DNA from: Petaurus breviceps papuanus
Taxonomy: Eukaryota > Chordata > Mammalia > Diprotodontia > Petauridae
Assembly (NCBI GenBank): GCA_028583685.1
Contig: JAMXIF010000065.1
Location: 38,609,622 to 38,673,621 of the forward strand
Length of the DNA stretch: 64,000 bases
Direction: 5' to 3'
Position 1 is the first letter of the stretch; each line of letters begins with the position of its first letter. The translations under genes were made by a program, and so were the position numbers. The notes beneath the pieces were generated by a model. It was not told the origin of the DNA. It did not search any database and worked only from the letters and a program-made list of their open reading frames with translations. This document shows, piece by piece, positions 33,002 through 45,569 of the stretch.

Positions 33002-33432
33002 GAAATACGCCCCTGGAGGGACTCAAAACAGTATTTGCTTATGTCATTGCCCCGGGGAATGGAGTAGAATGAAATAAAGATTTCACATTATGGTAGCCAT
33101 GTAAATCCATGAGGCTATTACAAAGTTTCCATTGAAACCCTTTCTCACAAGAGATCCAATACTGATATCTCCACAAGGCAGTGTTCTTGCTTCACAATTG
33201 TGAACATGCCATAAAGATATGTCAGAAAGAATGGGGAGAATGAGGCTTGAGGAAGCTGATCAGATCTGAAGACATTTTAAGATTTCAGCCTGGAAATGGA
33301 TTTCTCCTTCACTATATCACTGAGAACCGTATTCTCAATGACTGTGAATTAGCTCAGGGTATGGTTTTCTTGGACATAGTGACCAAACAGAAAAGATTTA
33401 TGTTGAGAAATTTAAATGAAAGAAAATAATCT
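33002..33432. other. Unassigned sequence downstream of V1R C
   Basis: No gene or repeat recognised. Confidence 0.4.
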
Positions 33433-33604
33433 AGGGGTGGCTAGGTGTCACCGTGAGTAAAGTGCCGGCCCCCAAGTTAGGCGGACCAGAGTTTGGTTCC
33501 GGCCTCAGACACTTCACACCCACACCCCCACACACATAAAACTAGCTGTGTAATCTTGGTCAAGTTACTGAACCCCAATTGCCCTCCAAAAAGGCAAAAA
33601 AAAA
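33433..33604 (+). mobile_element. SINE with internal CA-rich expansion
   Basis: Plus-strand SINE (GGGTGGCTAGGTGTCACCG head, GTTACTGAACCCCAATTGCC) carrying a CA-rich insertion at about 33514-33538, at the spot where two other copies have TG runs. Confidence 0.83.
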
Positions 33605-33792
33605 GAATCTGTATTTCTTGAAATTAATTAGTTCCTCAATCTCAGAGACTGAGTTTTCACTAGCAATATAATGAGGGCTTTGAAATGTCCATTCCCCAAT
33701 ATTCCTTCCACTGATAAAGTCTCCTGCTTCTACTTGTTCTCTAGGTTTCTAGGTTGAATTTTGGAGTCAGAGAGAGATAGCTTGTTCATAAC

Positions 33793-34692
33793 TCAACAAA
33801 TGCAGTAGGATGTAGTGATCCAGGTGTTACTACTGAGGAGAATAAAGGGACTGACTGTTGGGAACCACAAAGAAAGAAAAGCAGAAATATTAAGCAGCAC
33901 AGGACTGACTACTTTAGTAAAAGTCATATAAATCATAAACACGGAACTCGTTAAATTAAAGATGAGGAAGTTGCTGGCCAGGAGCAAGATAGTTTTTGCA
34001 GCTTGGGCTTCTGGGGAGCTTCTGTGGGACAGATTGGAGACTTGAATGCTTTGAATTAGCTGGTGGTGCTTATAGAGGACACATGTCATGTAGCCACTGG
34101 TAATGGCTGTAAGAACCACAAACACACTGTCATAAACAAATTTCCAGATAAGGAATAAGGAAGTCTTGATTAGAGAGAGATCTAATGCATTAAAACCAAT
34201 TTGCAAACTCTCTTTATCATGTGTCATGTTTCTTGAACCAGTACCATACAAAGGCACAACTATATCCATCAGCAGATTGCAAATCCAGCAGAGTATACAG
34301 CAGGGTAAGACACACTTTGGAACTCTTGCTTTGAGCTCTGGTCTCATGAGCCTGCTTGGACTGATGGTGACGGCCTGGAAGATACTCAGGAGGCAGAAGC
34401 TGCAGAGGGAAATGCCTTTGGTCACCCTCTGAAGGTAAGATATGATTTTGCTAGCATTGTAATCTACAAAATATTTTAACCTACAAACTTCACTTATTTT
34501 GGAAATTCCCCTGAAAAGAAGGAAAAATATGTTGGCAAAGCATACATGGATAAGCATCAGAATTATAGGTTTTATCTTTTGACCCATGCTGAGCTTAAAA
34601 CTGAATAGGAACATGAGGGAAAAGTTCCCTAGAATCCCAATAATAATTTGGTTGAGATAGAGAATTCTGAGGACTTCATCATGATAAATCAT
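33793..34692 (-). CDS. Vomeronasal type 1 receptor C, intact
   Basis: An intact 299-residue V1R. The start at 34692 (MIYHDEVLRILYLNQ) aligns with the starts of A and D. The frame stays open upstream, but that part crosses a splice acceptor (AG at 34741-34740) and is unlikely to be coding. Approximate helices: TM1 8-28, TM2 43-62, TM3 83-107, TM4 128-149, TM5 187-207, TM6 231-255, TM7 264-286. Family marks: GNFSLMFLF, LLFRGISK, SLCSFCLLSIFQAVTISPS, the sequon N155-M-T, and SPFILLSSN. Positions 81 and 168 are Ser and Asn rather than the Cys pair seen in D. Among the receptors here it is closest to fragment F and next to A/B. The conserved upstream block lies at 40580-41030. Confidence 0.95.
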   Translation of the reverse strand: MIYHDEVLRILYLNQIIIGILGNFSLMFLFSFKLSMGQKIKPIILMLIHVCFANIFFLLFRGISKISEVCRLKYFVDYNASKIISYLQRVTKGISLCSFCLLSIFQAVTISPSRLMRPELKARVPKCVLPCCILCWICNLLMDIVVPLYGTGSRNMTHDKESLQIGFNALDLSLIKTSLFLIWKFVYDSVFVVLTAITSGYMTCVLYKHHQLIQSIQVSNLSHRSSPEAQAAKTILLLASNFLIFNLTSSVFMIYMTFTKVVSPVLLNISAFLSLWFPTVSPFILLSSNTWITTSYCIC

Positions 34693-34735
34693 TCTATAGC
34701 TGTCTTGGGCAGAGGGATTTTCATCAGCTCCAATG

Positions 34736-34776
34736 TGACCTGGGAGAAACAAGGACATTATTATGACAGTTAATGA
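34736..34776 (-). promoter_or_regulatory. Splice acceptor and branch site before the V1R C coding exon
   Basis: Minus-strand TTGTTTCTCCCAG|GTCACA, with AG at 34741-34740, lies 47 nt before the ATG. TCATTAACTG sits about 29 nt upstream. The expected partner is the donor at 40580/40579, giving an intron of about 5.8 kb. Confidence 0.75.
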
Positions 34777-34799
34777 CTCAAGGTTTCTCAACAGAATTC

Positions 34800-36540
34800 T
34801 ATACTATCCTCTGTGAAGAAGGGTAAAGGTGTGGGGTCTCAAATAAGTCTTTGTGGCAAATGGATCCACTAACAGTATTTTTTAAGAGCTTGCTCCGTGA
34901 AATTTCAATACCTCATGTTTAGGTAATGTTGGACTGGCCAGACCCAGTACTTATGTTCCTATTGACACAAGACTTTGGAACCCATGCCGATGTTCTAAAA
35001 TAGGCTTTGCTTTACCAACCAGGTCAAGAAGAAATAGACTTTTTTTTACTGCTGAGTTAGAACTGGCATATGTTCAAAAACACTAACTAGACAAATCAGG
35101 CATCTTTGTTCTTCTTGCCTAGTTCATTACAATGATAATGCCATGTTTGAGTCTCTGAATGAGAAAAGACCATGGGCCATCCCCTCCAGTGGCCTAATTG
35201 GATATTGGCTCTCACTTAAAAGTATCAATCCAATTTGTGGGTATATATGTGTGGATATATATGTATGCATGTTTATTTTTGTGTGTATGTGTGTATGTGC
35301 ACACATGTGTGTGTTGGGAAGTGGCACAGAGTGTTGGCAGATGTTCTAGTGACCTTACCCTGGTATCTTTATTTTTACCTCCATGCTTTATATCTAATTT
35401 TCATTGACATTCCAGAATGACAATGTCTTAAGGTCTCCCTTTGAGTCCTTGATTTAGAACTGACTTATTTTGCCTAGACAATGCTCCAACCATCCCTTGA
35501 GTAGTAGTTAGGTCCTGCCTCTGACTCATACTGATTTGGTTTCACTAATGAAAGCTAACAGTTCTGCCTTTTAGTAAAATGACTGACTGTATCTTTCAGA
35601 AAAAAATGCTGATCTTCAATGGTGGATAGAATTCCTTACTGTGACTTCTCAACATGGATAATATCCACAAATAAGGTGTAAAAATTGATTTTGATTCAAA
35701 AAGATTAATCACTTTGAAAACTGTTTAAGATATATAGAAATAATGGATTATCAGAGCATCAAAATACACAGCAAATTGAGAACTAAAAATTCCTAATAAC
35801 ACAATTATCTCCAGTTTTATTGGATATAAGGTGTCAGGTTAAAAACAATACAGAAAACTGGAGGTCTCTATCCAGTAGGAATTGTTACTTCTGTTAGCAG
35901 GGAGACTGGATTTTATTCTACACAGTACAGTCGGTATCTTAACCTAAACTTTGGAAATAACGGCCATGAAATCTTTCCTTTCATCCTGATCAGGTATTGT
36001 TATGTAATAAGTACTTGCATGCTTTTGACTTGATTGATTGAAGGAGTGGAAGCTCCTTGGAGGCTCTTAAAAAAACGAGTGAGTTTGTCTAGTTTAGCTT
36101 AAAAAATCAAGGATTCTTGACCTGCAGAATACAGGTCTCTGAAAAGAGCTGTGTATAGATTTTGGGGCATCTATAAAGTTTTATTGGGAAAAAGAAATTC
36201 TTCTCTTGAATTTAATTATATTCTTTACTAATCCCATGTATTTGTTATTATGCATTTCCAGAAAGTATTTGAGAATAAGGTCCACAAAATTCATAGGTCT
36301 GCCAGAGGTGTCCATGACTCAAAAAAGTTTAGAACTCCTTTTATAAGCACTAGTGACTAAACTTTCATTAGTGACAGGTCAAAAGCACCTTTGATTTTGC
36401 AATATGACTTTTAGGCCTAAATTCCAGAGAAATTAAATAAAGAGGAAAATATCCTATATGTACAAAAATAGTTTTAGCAATTATTTTTGAGATCACAAGA
36501 AAAAACAAACAAGCAAACATGCTAAGTTATGATCTATTTC
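34800..36540. other. Inferred V1R C first intron, proximal part; nothing recognised
   Basis: Contains a purine/pyrimidine-alternating TG-rich patch near 35265-35315. No gene, SINE or LINE was identified. Confidence 0.4.
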
Positions 36541-36544
36541 TATA

Positions 36545-37370
36545 GCCTCAGCCTCTCTCTTAATCCATCATATTCTATCACTAACTTCATACTGGATATC
36601 TCCAAGTGAGCTTCCCTTAGGTATTTCAAGGTCATCATGTCCAAAAGAGAACTCTATATCTTTTCCACTAAACCCTTCCATCTCATGAAATATTCTGTTA
36701 ATGTTCAGAGTAATGCCATTTTCCAGTCCTCCAGGTTCACAAAATTCTTATCAGTCATTGACTCCTTTTTATAGTTCACTGTATATATGCACTTTGTGGC
36801 TAAATTATGTTATTTTGAACTTGACGTCTCTCTCATATATCTTATATAATAAATGATTATAAATAAATAACTAGATGAATAAATGAATGAATAACTAAAT
36901 AAATAAATATTGGTTTGCTTCCTCATCACCTTTTCCCTGGGATTATTTCAATAGCCTACCCCTTGCTTTCTTGGTTTTACATCTCTCTCCACTCTCATTC
37001 ACACTTCATTCACCTGCTAAAGTAATCTTCCTGAAGCTTCACAAATCACTAAACTCGATTGATTCCCTCTTACTTATAAGATCAAGTATGAAATGCCCTG
37101 CTTGGCTTTTAAAGTTCCTAACAACCTGGTCTCTTCCTAACTTTACTCACCCTTTACTCCCTTTAGTACAGTCCATGATCCAGACAGCCTCTCCTTTCTG
37201 CTCCTCTCACATAACATGTTGCTTTTTCATTATTGATCTCCCATGCCTTGAATATTCTCACTTTTCATGTTCATGCTTCAGTCCTCAGCTCAGATCCCTT
37301 CTTCTACAAGAGCCCTTAACGAATTACCCTAATTCCCCACTGCTAATATCGTCCCTCTAACATCACTGCC
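36545..37370 (+). mobile_element. L2-class LINE 3' region
   Basis: Motif order matches an L2 3' end: ATTTCAATAGCCTACCCC, CTAAAGTAATCTTCCTGAAG, AAGATCAAGTATGAAATGCC, CATGCCTTGAATATTCTCAC, and TCAGTCCTCAGCTCAGATCC. Confidence 0.7.
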
Positions 37371-37549
37371 TGCATGTGTCAGATGTGTAACTTGCACACA
37401 GGCATTCCTGACTTCAAGGCTGGCTTTCATGTTTTCTATCTATAATCGTTCATTTCTTTGATTTCTCACTTTTTATGTGTTTTATTAAAATGATTTTATT
37501 TTTTAAATAAAAATTATGATGTATAATTTTCCTTTTAGTCAACTATTAA

Positions 37550-38560
37550 ATACTTAGTGAAATCTCATAGAATATCGTAGTCTAAAGACAGGAAGGATGT
37601 TTACATCTACACCATAGTGCAACTCCATATCTGAAAGGAATCCCCCTATGCCTGAAAAGTTGTTTAATGACTTTAATTTGAAGATTTCCCGTGAAATAAT
37701 GCAACATTTCATTGAGCATCTCAATTTACTTTTCAACTGTTTAATTGTTAAGAAGTGTTTCTTTCTTGTTTTTCTGGTGGTGGTAGTGGTGGTGGTGGGG
37801 TGGATTTTTTGTTTTCTGTCCTCCATCTCCCCTGCAAATAAAGCCCACATTTAATCTTTGCAGTATCCACCCAATCCTCCTACTTCAGTTCTCTACAGCC
37901 AACAGAATAAATACAATCCCTCTTCCACATAGAAGCCCTTGAAATCATGTCCTATCTGAGCTTTACTTTAATCTTTTCCAGGCTAAACAACAACAACCTC
38001 AGTTTCTTCAATTTGTAATTTTATGACATGATCTTAAGACCCTTTATTCTTGTGATATTCTTCATTTCATCAATGTCTTTCTTAAGTTTTTTTTTTACCC
38101 AAAATTGAGCAGTATACTTGACATGATGTTTGAGAGCAGTGAAGAATAGTGACACAACTAAGGATTTCTTCCTGGAAGATAATTCTTTCTCTCTCCACAA
38201 GATTCTATAAGTATTAGACGATTACACATTAAAAATAGTAGATATTTCTTTTACCTTGGATCACCATATATATCTTGTGAATTTGAAATTGCATTTTTCA
38301 ATTATATTTTTGCTTCAATGAAAATTGATCATAGGGTAATTAGGGGAAAATGTCTCTTTTTATTTCTCTGTATTCCCCACTATGTTTTTCAAGCATGACA
38401 TTCTCAATTAATATCTGTTTGCAATCAAGTTTAACATCACAAGTCATCAAGAATCTTTAAATCTTTCCACACTTCCCTACAAAGTATCAAATGATCTTAT
38501 TAACTTTTTGAGTCAAAGCCTTCTTAGTGTCTCTTGTCTACTCCGGGGAGTCTTACTCTT
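37550..38560 (-). mobile_element. CR1/L3-type LINE remnant
   Basis: On the minus strand it matches the same 3' region as the copies at 5490 and 32540. Plus-strand landmarks include ACAATCCCTCTTCCACATAG, TTTTCCAGGCTAAACAACAA and ATGATCTTAAGACCCTTTAT. Confidence 0.65.
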
Positions 38561-40579
38561 TCTTGCTTAGGGTTCATAGGCGGAATGGCTATTTAGGAAG
38601 ATTTTTCACATATAATCTCTCACATATAATGCATCTATTATTTAGTTTTTGTGTCCTCAGCAGCTAACATAGTTCCTGGTCCACGGTAGAGACTGAATAA
38701 ATGCTTTTTCCAACAAGAACTTCACTTTAAACTTGTTGATACAAACCCAAATAATATCTGCAAATTTATCGTGACTTCAGAAATATTTTCACCTCTTCTT
38801 TATATCAACCTACCTAATATATGTTAAGGATATCTCCCACATCTCCTGACTTAAGTGAGTTGAGAAATGCTGAAATTATATGGTTGTAATGAAAGTGTTT
38901 CAGCCACCCCAACATTGCAATTTGGCAGAGATCCCTGAGAGATACTCTTGAATTGTCAATATCACTTTTTGTTTTACCAGTGCATAGAGATAAAAAACCC
39001 ATAGCCTTTTCTTTCAAAGTTAAGGGAAATTGAGCTAGAAGGAACTGTAAAGTCTATCATATCCATGACCTTCTCTTTTGCCCATGAAAAAACAGAAGCC
39101 ATAAGAGAAGATATCAATTGAGGTCATTTAGGTGGTAACTGGCAGAACCAGAATTTGAACCAATGCCTCCTGATTCTTATGACAGTATTCACAGACAGAC
39201 AATCGGTTTGCCCTCTTCATAAAGACTCATTATGATGTAAGGGAATATATTAAATACTGCTTTGTGATAGTCTTTAAGTGCCTGGGAGCACAGCTGATGC
39301 TGGACAAAGGGAATAAAAATGGTGAGGGAGATAATGGACGGGGGATGGTATACTAAGTAGAGGAGAGACTTAAAGAAGAATTATTGTGATTCCTACAAAA
39401 AAAGAAAGTCTGTCTTTTTTAAAGGAGGAGGAGTGGGTACTGTACAGTAGGTGGGAGAATGCTAATAGACAGTTCATAAGACTTGTAGTAATGAAGACCA
39501 GAAGGGAAATCCGCCAGAAATAATAATTAGCTTTGTGACCTTGGACAAGTCACTTAATTTCTTTTTCAGTTTTTGTTTATGTAAAGTGAAGATAATAGAT
39601 GCATGTACCTTATAGAGTCATTGCATGTGTTGAAGTAGATTCTACAGGTAATGTACTCTACATAAATGCTAGCAATTGTTGTTGTTATATATCGGTAGCA
39701 TGCTGTTTTAAGTAATTATTTGTGGTAATTTTTTGCTAAGTTCTGCTGTTTCTATGATGCTGTAGGGCTGCACATCCTGATCATGCTTTTTCTTAAACTG
39801 GGGCCCTGTGGCAAAGTTCTAGATTCTTTATCATATTTATGACCCCAGGCAGAGCAATCTGGCTTTTGGAATATCATTGAGGCATTGATATATAGAAATC
39901 TCTGGACTCCTGAATAGAGAAGTAACTTCTGCAGTCTAAGGGGTATTTGTACAGCCTACACTTTTCCAACACTTTCTACCAATTGGTCACCTTTTTCTCA
40001 ACTGAGAGAATACACTAGTGTGTACTGAGTTAGGTTTTAGAAGTTTGAATGGCCTGAAAATAAAGCCTGATGCCTTGGCATGCAAACTATCTGTAAATCA
40101 CACCAAGAGAGTCAAGGCTGTATCAAGCTTCTGTTAAATTCTTAGTTATTACCTTTTTTTTCCTCCCCTCTGACAGAGACTTTATTTTAATTCTAAGATT
40201 TCTGTACTGGTGCCAGTATTAGACAGAATAATCACAGATCCTATCATCAGACTCTAGGTTATGGTTAACAAGAATAAAAAGAAATTAGATCCTGTTTCAT
40301 TGGGGCAGAAATATTCTCCTTTACGATGTCACACTTATGAACTCCTTCCTTATATGAAGTATATTGAATCACCCTAGAAGCCTCCAGAACAGAGAAGCAA
40401 TAAAGTGAAATGCCTGAGCCTCACCTCAAAAAAGACAAATACCTTCTGACTCAAAGGTAGAGCATCATGCTAATTTAGGCAGAGACTGTGCCCCATTCCC
40501 AATGCTAGCAATTAGAGACCCAAAGCCACACTTTCCTTTTCCTGAAAGAAACGTTGTGTCTTTGAAATTGCTCACTTAC
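38561..40579. other. Rest of the inferred V1R C intron, with two MIR-like pieces
   Basis: About 39075-39195 resembles a reverse MIR and 39520-39680 a forward MIR (TAGCTTTGTGACCTTGGACA, then CAAGTCACTTAATTTC). Otherwise no gene or repeat is seen. Confidence 0.5.
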
Positions 40580-41030
40580 TTGACTGGTCTACTTTGCCAG
40601 AACAGTGTCTCCTGTCTCTGGCTCTCTTTGTCTCTTCGTAGATACATATGTAGTGGGGTATCAAGTTATAAGTTTAACTGTATCTGAGATCATCTCCCTG
40701 CAGAGCTGTTATTATCGTGTCACTTGCAGGAAAATTAATATTGTCCTCACAAGAAATCCTTGCTGTGCATAGATAAAAATAGCTTTTCCCTCCTGTGTTA
40801 ATTCCCCTCAAAAATTTTTATCAATTAATTGGAAACTCCAAAGAAGGTCTTCTGAGCAGGTGGGAAAGTAACTTTTCTCTGCTTGAGGGGAAAAGGAGGG
40901 TGAGGTGAGGATCACTGAGTGTCAGAGGAAGAGAGACATGGGAATCCTTGAGGATTACTGGGTGAAGGGCTACTGATTGTAGAGTTCTGTTTACCTAAAC
41001 TTTTTGTTCTGATGGTGAAGTTAATGCATG
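40580..41030 (-). promoter_or_regulatory. Conserved upstream block of V1R C: inferred promoter and 5' non-coding exon
   Basis: On the minus strand, the same ordered words as upstream of A and D: CTTTGGAGTTTCCAATTAAT, ATATTAATTTTCCTGC, AAGTGACACGATAAT, GGGAGATGATCTCAG, and TTATAACTTGA (shared with D). It ends in the donor TCAA|GTAAGTGAG, with the exon edge at 40580. It lies 5.8 kb upstream of the V1R C acceptor, in the gene's orientation. Confidence 0.65.
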
Positions 41031-41204
41031 AAATCTGTCCATAAGTATGAGTCAAGATAAAATTTTGGTGCCTTTATATTTTGATAGGAAAAAAGAGGAT
41101 ATACTGGAAAATGGTCACTGAAAGTAGAAAAAAGGTCAAGAGAAATAATAGCTGCAATTTGTGATTTGATGGATTTCAACTGATTTTATACATATATAAT
41201 GCTT

Positions 41205-41440
41205 TTCCATTGTGTCAGACAATTGGTGACCTAATTTGGGGTTTTCTTGGCAGATACTTAAGTTGTTTTCCATTTCCTTCTCCAGCCCATTTTACAGATG
41301 AGGAAACTGAGGCAAGCAGAGTTACTAGCCCAGAGTTATATAACTAATAAGGGTCTCAGATCAAATTTGAACTCAGGAAGATGAGTCTTCCTAATCCCAG
41401 TGCAGATGCTATTTCCATTGCACCACTTAGCTGCTGGAGT
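41205..41440 (-). mobile_element. MIR/Mar1-type SINE, long form, reverse
   Basis: TTGTGTCAGACAATTGGTGAC, TTTCCTTCTCCAGCCCATTT and GCACCACTTAGCTGCTGG define a reverse copy of the type at 17525. Confidence 0.75.
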
Positions 41441-42262
41441 ATATGGGATGTTCAGGAGGACTGGCACCTCTGGTGGGAGGGCTTGCTGAGTCTTTTTTAT
41501 GATACCTCACCCATATTTCATATCTACCTTCACCCAGCTCTCACCAAGATGATGTACATTCTGATTACCCCTTCCCCCAGTCTGTCCTCCCCTCACACCC
41601 TGCCCCTTTTATTTGCTTCCCCTTTACTTTTTTGAAGGGAAAGACAGATTTCTATACCCCATTGCCTGTATATCTTATTTCCCAGTTGCATGTAAAAACT
41701 ATTTTTAACATTTGTTTTAAAAATTTTGAATTCCAAATTCTCTCCCTTCTTCCCACCCTCATTGAGAAGGCAAACAATTCAATATAGGTTTTACATATGT
41801 ATTTATGCAAAACACTTCCATAATAGTCATGATGTGAAACACTAACTATATTTTCCTCTATACTATCTCACCCCTCCATTATATTTTCTCCTTTGACCTT
41901 GTCCTTTTTCAAAAGTGTTTGCTTTTGACTTCTGTTTCCACTCCCCCAGTATGCCCTCCTTTCTATAATTACCTCCCCCTATCCCTTTGTTCCTTAATTT
42001 CCTGTAGGGTAAGATACACAAATGAGTGTATATGTTATTCCCCTCTTAAGCCAAATCCACAAGAGTAAGGTTCATTCATTCTCTCTCATCTCCCCCCTCT
42101 TCCCCTCCATTGTGAAACATTTTTCTTGCCTCTTTTGTGTGAGATAATGTACCCCATTCTATGTCTCATTTTCTTCATCTCCTGATATATTCTTCTCTCA
42201 CACCTTAATTTTATTTTTTAGATACCATTCCTTCATATTCAACTCACCCTGTGCATTCATGT

Positions 42263-42266
42263 TCTC

Positions 42267-42297
<31 letters not shown>

Positions 42298-42445
42298 GTC
42301 TCTCTCTCTCTCTCTGTCTCTCTATGTCTCTCTCTGTCTCTCTGTCTCTCTCTCCCTCTGTTTGTCTGTCTGTCTGCCTCTGTCTCTCTGTCTCCCTCTC
42401 TCCCTCACTCCCTCTCTATCTCTGTATCTCTTTCTCTCTCTCTCC
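42263..42445. repeat. (CTGT)n/(CT)n microsatellite in a HAL1 3' UTR
   Basis: About 180 bp of CTGT and CT repeats. The repetitive open frames across it are an artefact of composition. Confidence 0.95.
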
Positions 42446-42982
42446 TCCAACTTCCCCAATATTTACAAACATCTCATGAGTTACAAATAACCTTTCGCAT
42501 AGGAATGTGAAAGTTCAACTTTAGTAAGTCCCTTATGGTTTCTTTTTCCTGTTTACATTTTCAGGCTTCTCTTGTTTCTTGTATTTGAAAATCAAATTTT
42601 CTATTGAGGTCTGGTCTTGTCAGCAAGAATAGTTGAAAGTCTTCTATTTCATTGAATGTCTATTTTTCCCCCTGAAGTATTATACTCCATTTGCTGGGTC
42701 AGCTATTCTTGGTTTCAATCCTACCCCCTTGGACCTCTGGAATATCATATTACAAGCCCTTTTATCCCTTATTATAGAAGCTGCTAGATCTTGTTTGTAT
42801 TTCCACAATACTCATATTATTTCTTTCTGGCTCTTTGCAAGATTTTCTCCTTGACCTGGTAACTCTGCAAGTTGGCTACAATATTCCTAGGAATTTTTCT
42901 TTTGGGATCTCTTTGAAGAGGTGATTGGCAGATTCTTTCAATTTCTATTTTACCCTCTAATTGTAGAATATCAGAGCATTTT

Positions 42983-43044
42983 TTTTCTTTTTCCTTTTTG
43001 GAGGGCAATTGGGGTTAAGTAACTTGCCCAAGGTCACACAGCTA

Positions 43045-43079
<35 letters not shown>

Positions 43080-43168
43080 CTGCGCGTTAAGTGTTTGGGG
43101 TCGAATCCAAACTCAGGTCCTCCTGACTCCTGGGCCAGAACTCTATTCACTGCACCCCCTACTCACCC
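42983..43168 (-). mobile_element. SINE with internal (TG)n, inserted in HAL1 ORF1
   Basis: Perfect 12-bp target-site duplication TCAGAGCATTTT (42971-42982 and 43169-43180). A TG run lies at 43047-43076 inside the SINE. Confidence 0.93.
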
Positions 43169-44389
43169 TCAGAGCATTTTTTCTTGATAATTTTTTGAAA
43201 GATGATGTCTAGTCTCTTTTTTTTTATTATGGCTTTCAGGTAATCCAATACTTTTTAACTTATCTCTCCTGGATCTATTTTCCATGTCCATGTTATTTTC
43301 AAGGAGATATTTCACATTGTCTTCTATTTCTTCATTCTTTTGGTTCTGTTCTATAATTTCTTGATTTCTCATAATGTCATTAGTTTCCATTTGCTGCATT
43401 ATAATTTTTAATGAATTATTTCCTTCAGTGAACTTTGGGACTTCCTTTTCCACTTGATCAATTCTGCTTTTTAAGGCATTCTCTTCAGTGGTGTTTTGGA
43501 CCTTTTCTTCCATTTGGGTTAGTCTATTTTTAAGGCATCATTTTCTTCAGTATTTTTTTTCTTTTGGTCTCCTTTAGCAAGCTGTTGGCTTGTTTTTCAT
43601 GATTTTCTTGCATCAATCTATTTTCTCTTCCCAAATTTTTGTCTACTACTCTTACTTGATTTTCAAAATCCTTTTTGAGTTCTGCCATGGCCTGTTACCA
43701 GTTCCTATTTTTCTTAAATATGTTTTATGTAGGAACTTTGACTTTGTTGTAATCTTCTGGTTGTATGTTTTGATCTTCTTTGTCACCAAGTAAGATTATA
43801 ATGGTTTGAGGTTTTTTTTTTTTTTACACTGTTTCTAATATTCCCAGTAAAATACTTGATTTTCTAGCTCTTTCTAATTCTAAGACACTGCTTCCAGTGG
43901 GTGTGGGTGTACTGTCCCAGGCTGCAGTGGTTTTGTATTAGTTGCTTGATTGTCCTCTGTCTGTGGGCCCTGAGCTTTGGAAGCAGCCTAATGCTGCTGC
44001 TTCCACTACCACTGGCACCTCTGCCCCAGGGCTGGGAATAGATTGTGCTCCTCTTCTGCCCAGGTCGCACAGAGTTTTCCCACTGACTTTCTAAGCTGTT
44101 TTTGGTACAGTGATTCAGTCTCCTGAGGCCTGCTCAGACCCCATCTGTGCAGGTGTGTCCCATGCAGGATTTTGCTTTGCTCCCAGCATGGTGCAATAGG
44201 CCCTTCCTGTTGGTCTTCCAGGTTGTTTTGGACTGCAGATTTCCTTCACTCTGTCATTTTGTGGGTCCTGTAGCTCTAGAATTTGTTTATTTTCTACAGA
44301 TATTTGGATGGATTTGGGAAGACCTCAAGCAAGTCCCTTTTCTTACTCCACTATCTTGACTCTGCCTCTCCTGATAAACATTCTTGACA

Positions 44390-45560
44390 GCTTGACCGAA
44401 CAAGGTTGAGGATAGCTGACAGGCCTCAAAACTCTTTGTGTATTAGGGGGATATATCTACCCCAGGATGTGAAGATTTTCCTTGGCAGAAAGGGAAAATG
44501 ACAACTGTTTGTTCCAATGGCCATGAAGATGGCTGAAGCAGGCACTGCAGGGACTGAGAGCTTGGTCAGGAATTGAAGATGCCATCATCTTCTGGGACAT
44601 CACCAGTAATCTTAATTTTGTCCTGCCAGTAGACTTCAATGATGCAGGAAGAGAGAGTGAAGCTGTTGACTTTGCACAACTCTGGCTCACTTAAATGCAA
44701 TTCACACAAAACAGGTAACATCACCCTTGCTATCCTTTAATTTTGTTAATTATTCTGTCATGTTAGTATTAGAGGAAACCCATGCCTGGAAGCTAAAATA
44801 GATAAACTCTGCTCAGCCTACCTGTCCTTTTCTGTGCTGCTCCAGACCACACTGTTAGGGGACACTGAGATGCTAAATATGAGCTATCTTCTAAATATAT
44901 GATACTATCAGAAAAGGTATATTATGTCACTCTTCCCCTTTTAATAAGGAAGAACAACAGGTTTCTGAAATCACTAACCCACAGAAATTCTCATTAATGG
45001 TACTTAGTTGACACCTTTTAGTAATGGGAAGGATCATTATGACTTTAACTCAAGAATTTCTTCTTCCTTAGAAAAGGCTGGGATATGTCCACTGTCCTTT
45101 AGTATTGGCAGAACATGCAACTTAAAGGATGAAATATAATCTCCAACACAGAAATGAAAAATTATCAAGAACACAGGATAGAATGTAGACTAGAAGCTTA
45201 TGTAGGTGGACCTTCAATACTCCAATCTTCTGAGTTTTCTTTCTCTTGCCTCCATTCTTTCTGCTTTTAGTTCTCTCATAATACTACTTGAAATACTGAA
45301 CTGGAAGTGTTGTTTGTTTGGGTTTTTTTGCCTTGCTTTTCTTTCTTCTGAAGGTCAGATCAATAGGCTAGAGTCCTGAGAACTGTTGAGCAAAAGCCTA
45401 TGTGGAATCAAGAACTTAAACTAGTCTTATTCTCTTCTGTTTCCACAGACCTTGGCTTTAACATAAAGGCCTATGGTTAGACAGGTATTTCTAATCTGAT
45501 CAAACTAAGGGAAACCATGTGTACTACTTTGTATCATTTCATGTTTCTAGTTTTTTTTTT
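44390..45560. other. Unassigned sequence with one short unexplained open stretch
   Basis: On the plus strand, 44541-44694 reads about 50 codons without a stop (GIEDAIIFWDITSNLNFVLP, then ESEAVDFAQLWLT and a stop). It has a protein-like composition, no ATG near its start, and I do not recognise it. It could be an old retrocopy fragment. The remainder shows no gene. Confidence 0.35.
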
Positions 45561-45569
45561 CTTCTGGAA

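Larger units (their letters stand above)
41500..44372 (-). mobile_element. HAL1-like element, near full length
   Basis: Minus strand, 5' to 3'. The 5' end at about 44372 reads GAGGCAGAGTCAAGATAG, the classic L1 start, followed by a 5' UTR to about 43700. ORF1 pieces lie between 43700 and 42610; at 43169-43513 IIEQNQKNEEIEDNVKYLLE, NRSRRDKLKSIGLPESH and HHLSKNYQEK are seen. A long 3' UTR follows to about 41500. There is no ORF2. A SINE (42983-43168) and a CTGT/CT repeat (42263-42445) lie inside. ORF1 is broken by several frame changes. Confidence 0.82.

Noticed and set aside
32737-33072. Several open frames with runs of Cys-Val, Tyr-Ile or Thr-His
   Set aside because: They are translations of the TA/CA microsatellite.
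34693-34791. N-terminal extension of V1R C from a TTG
   Set aside because: It crosses a clear splice acceptor. The ATG at 34692 aligns with the family start.
42251-42510. Ser/Leu-rich open frames
   Set aside because: They are translations of a CTGT/CT microsatellite.
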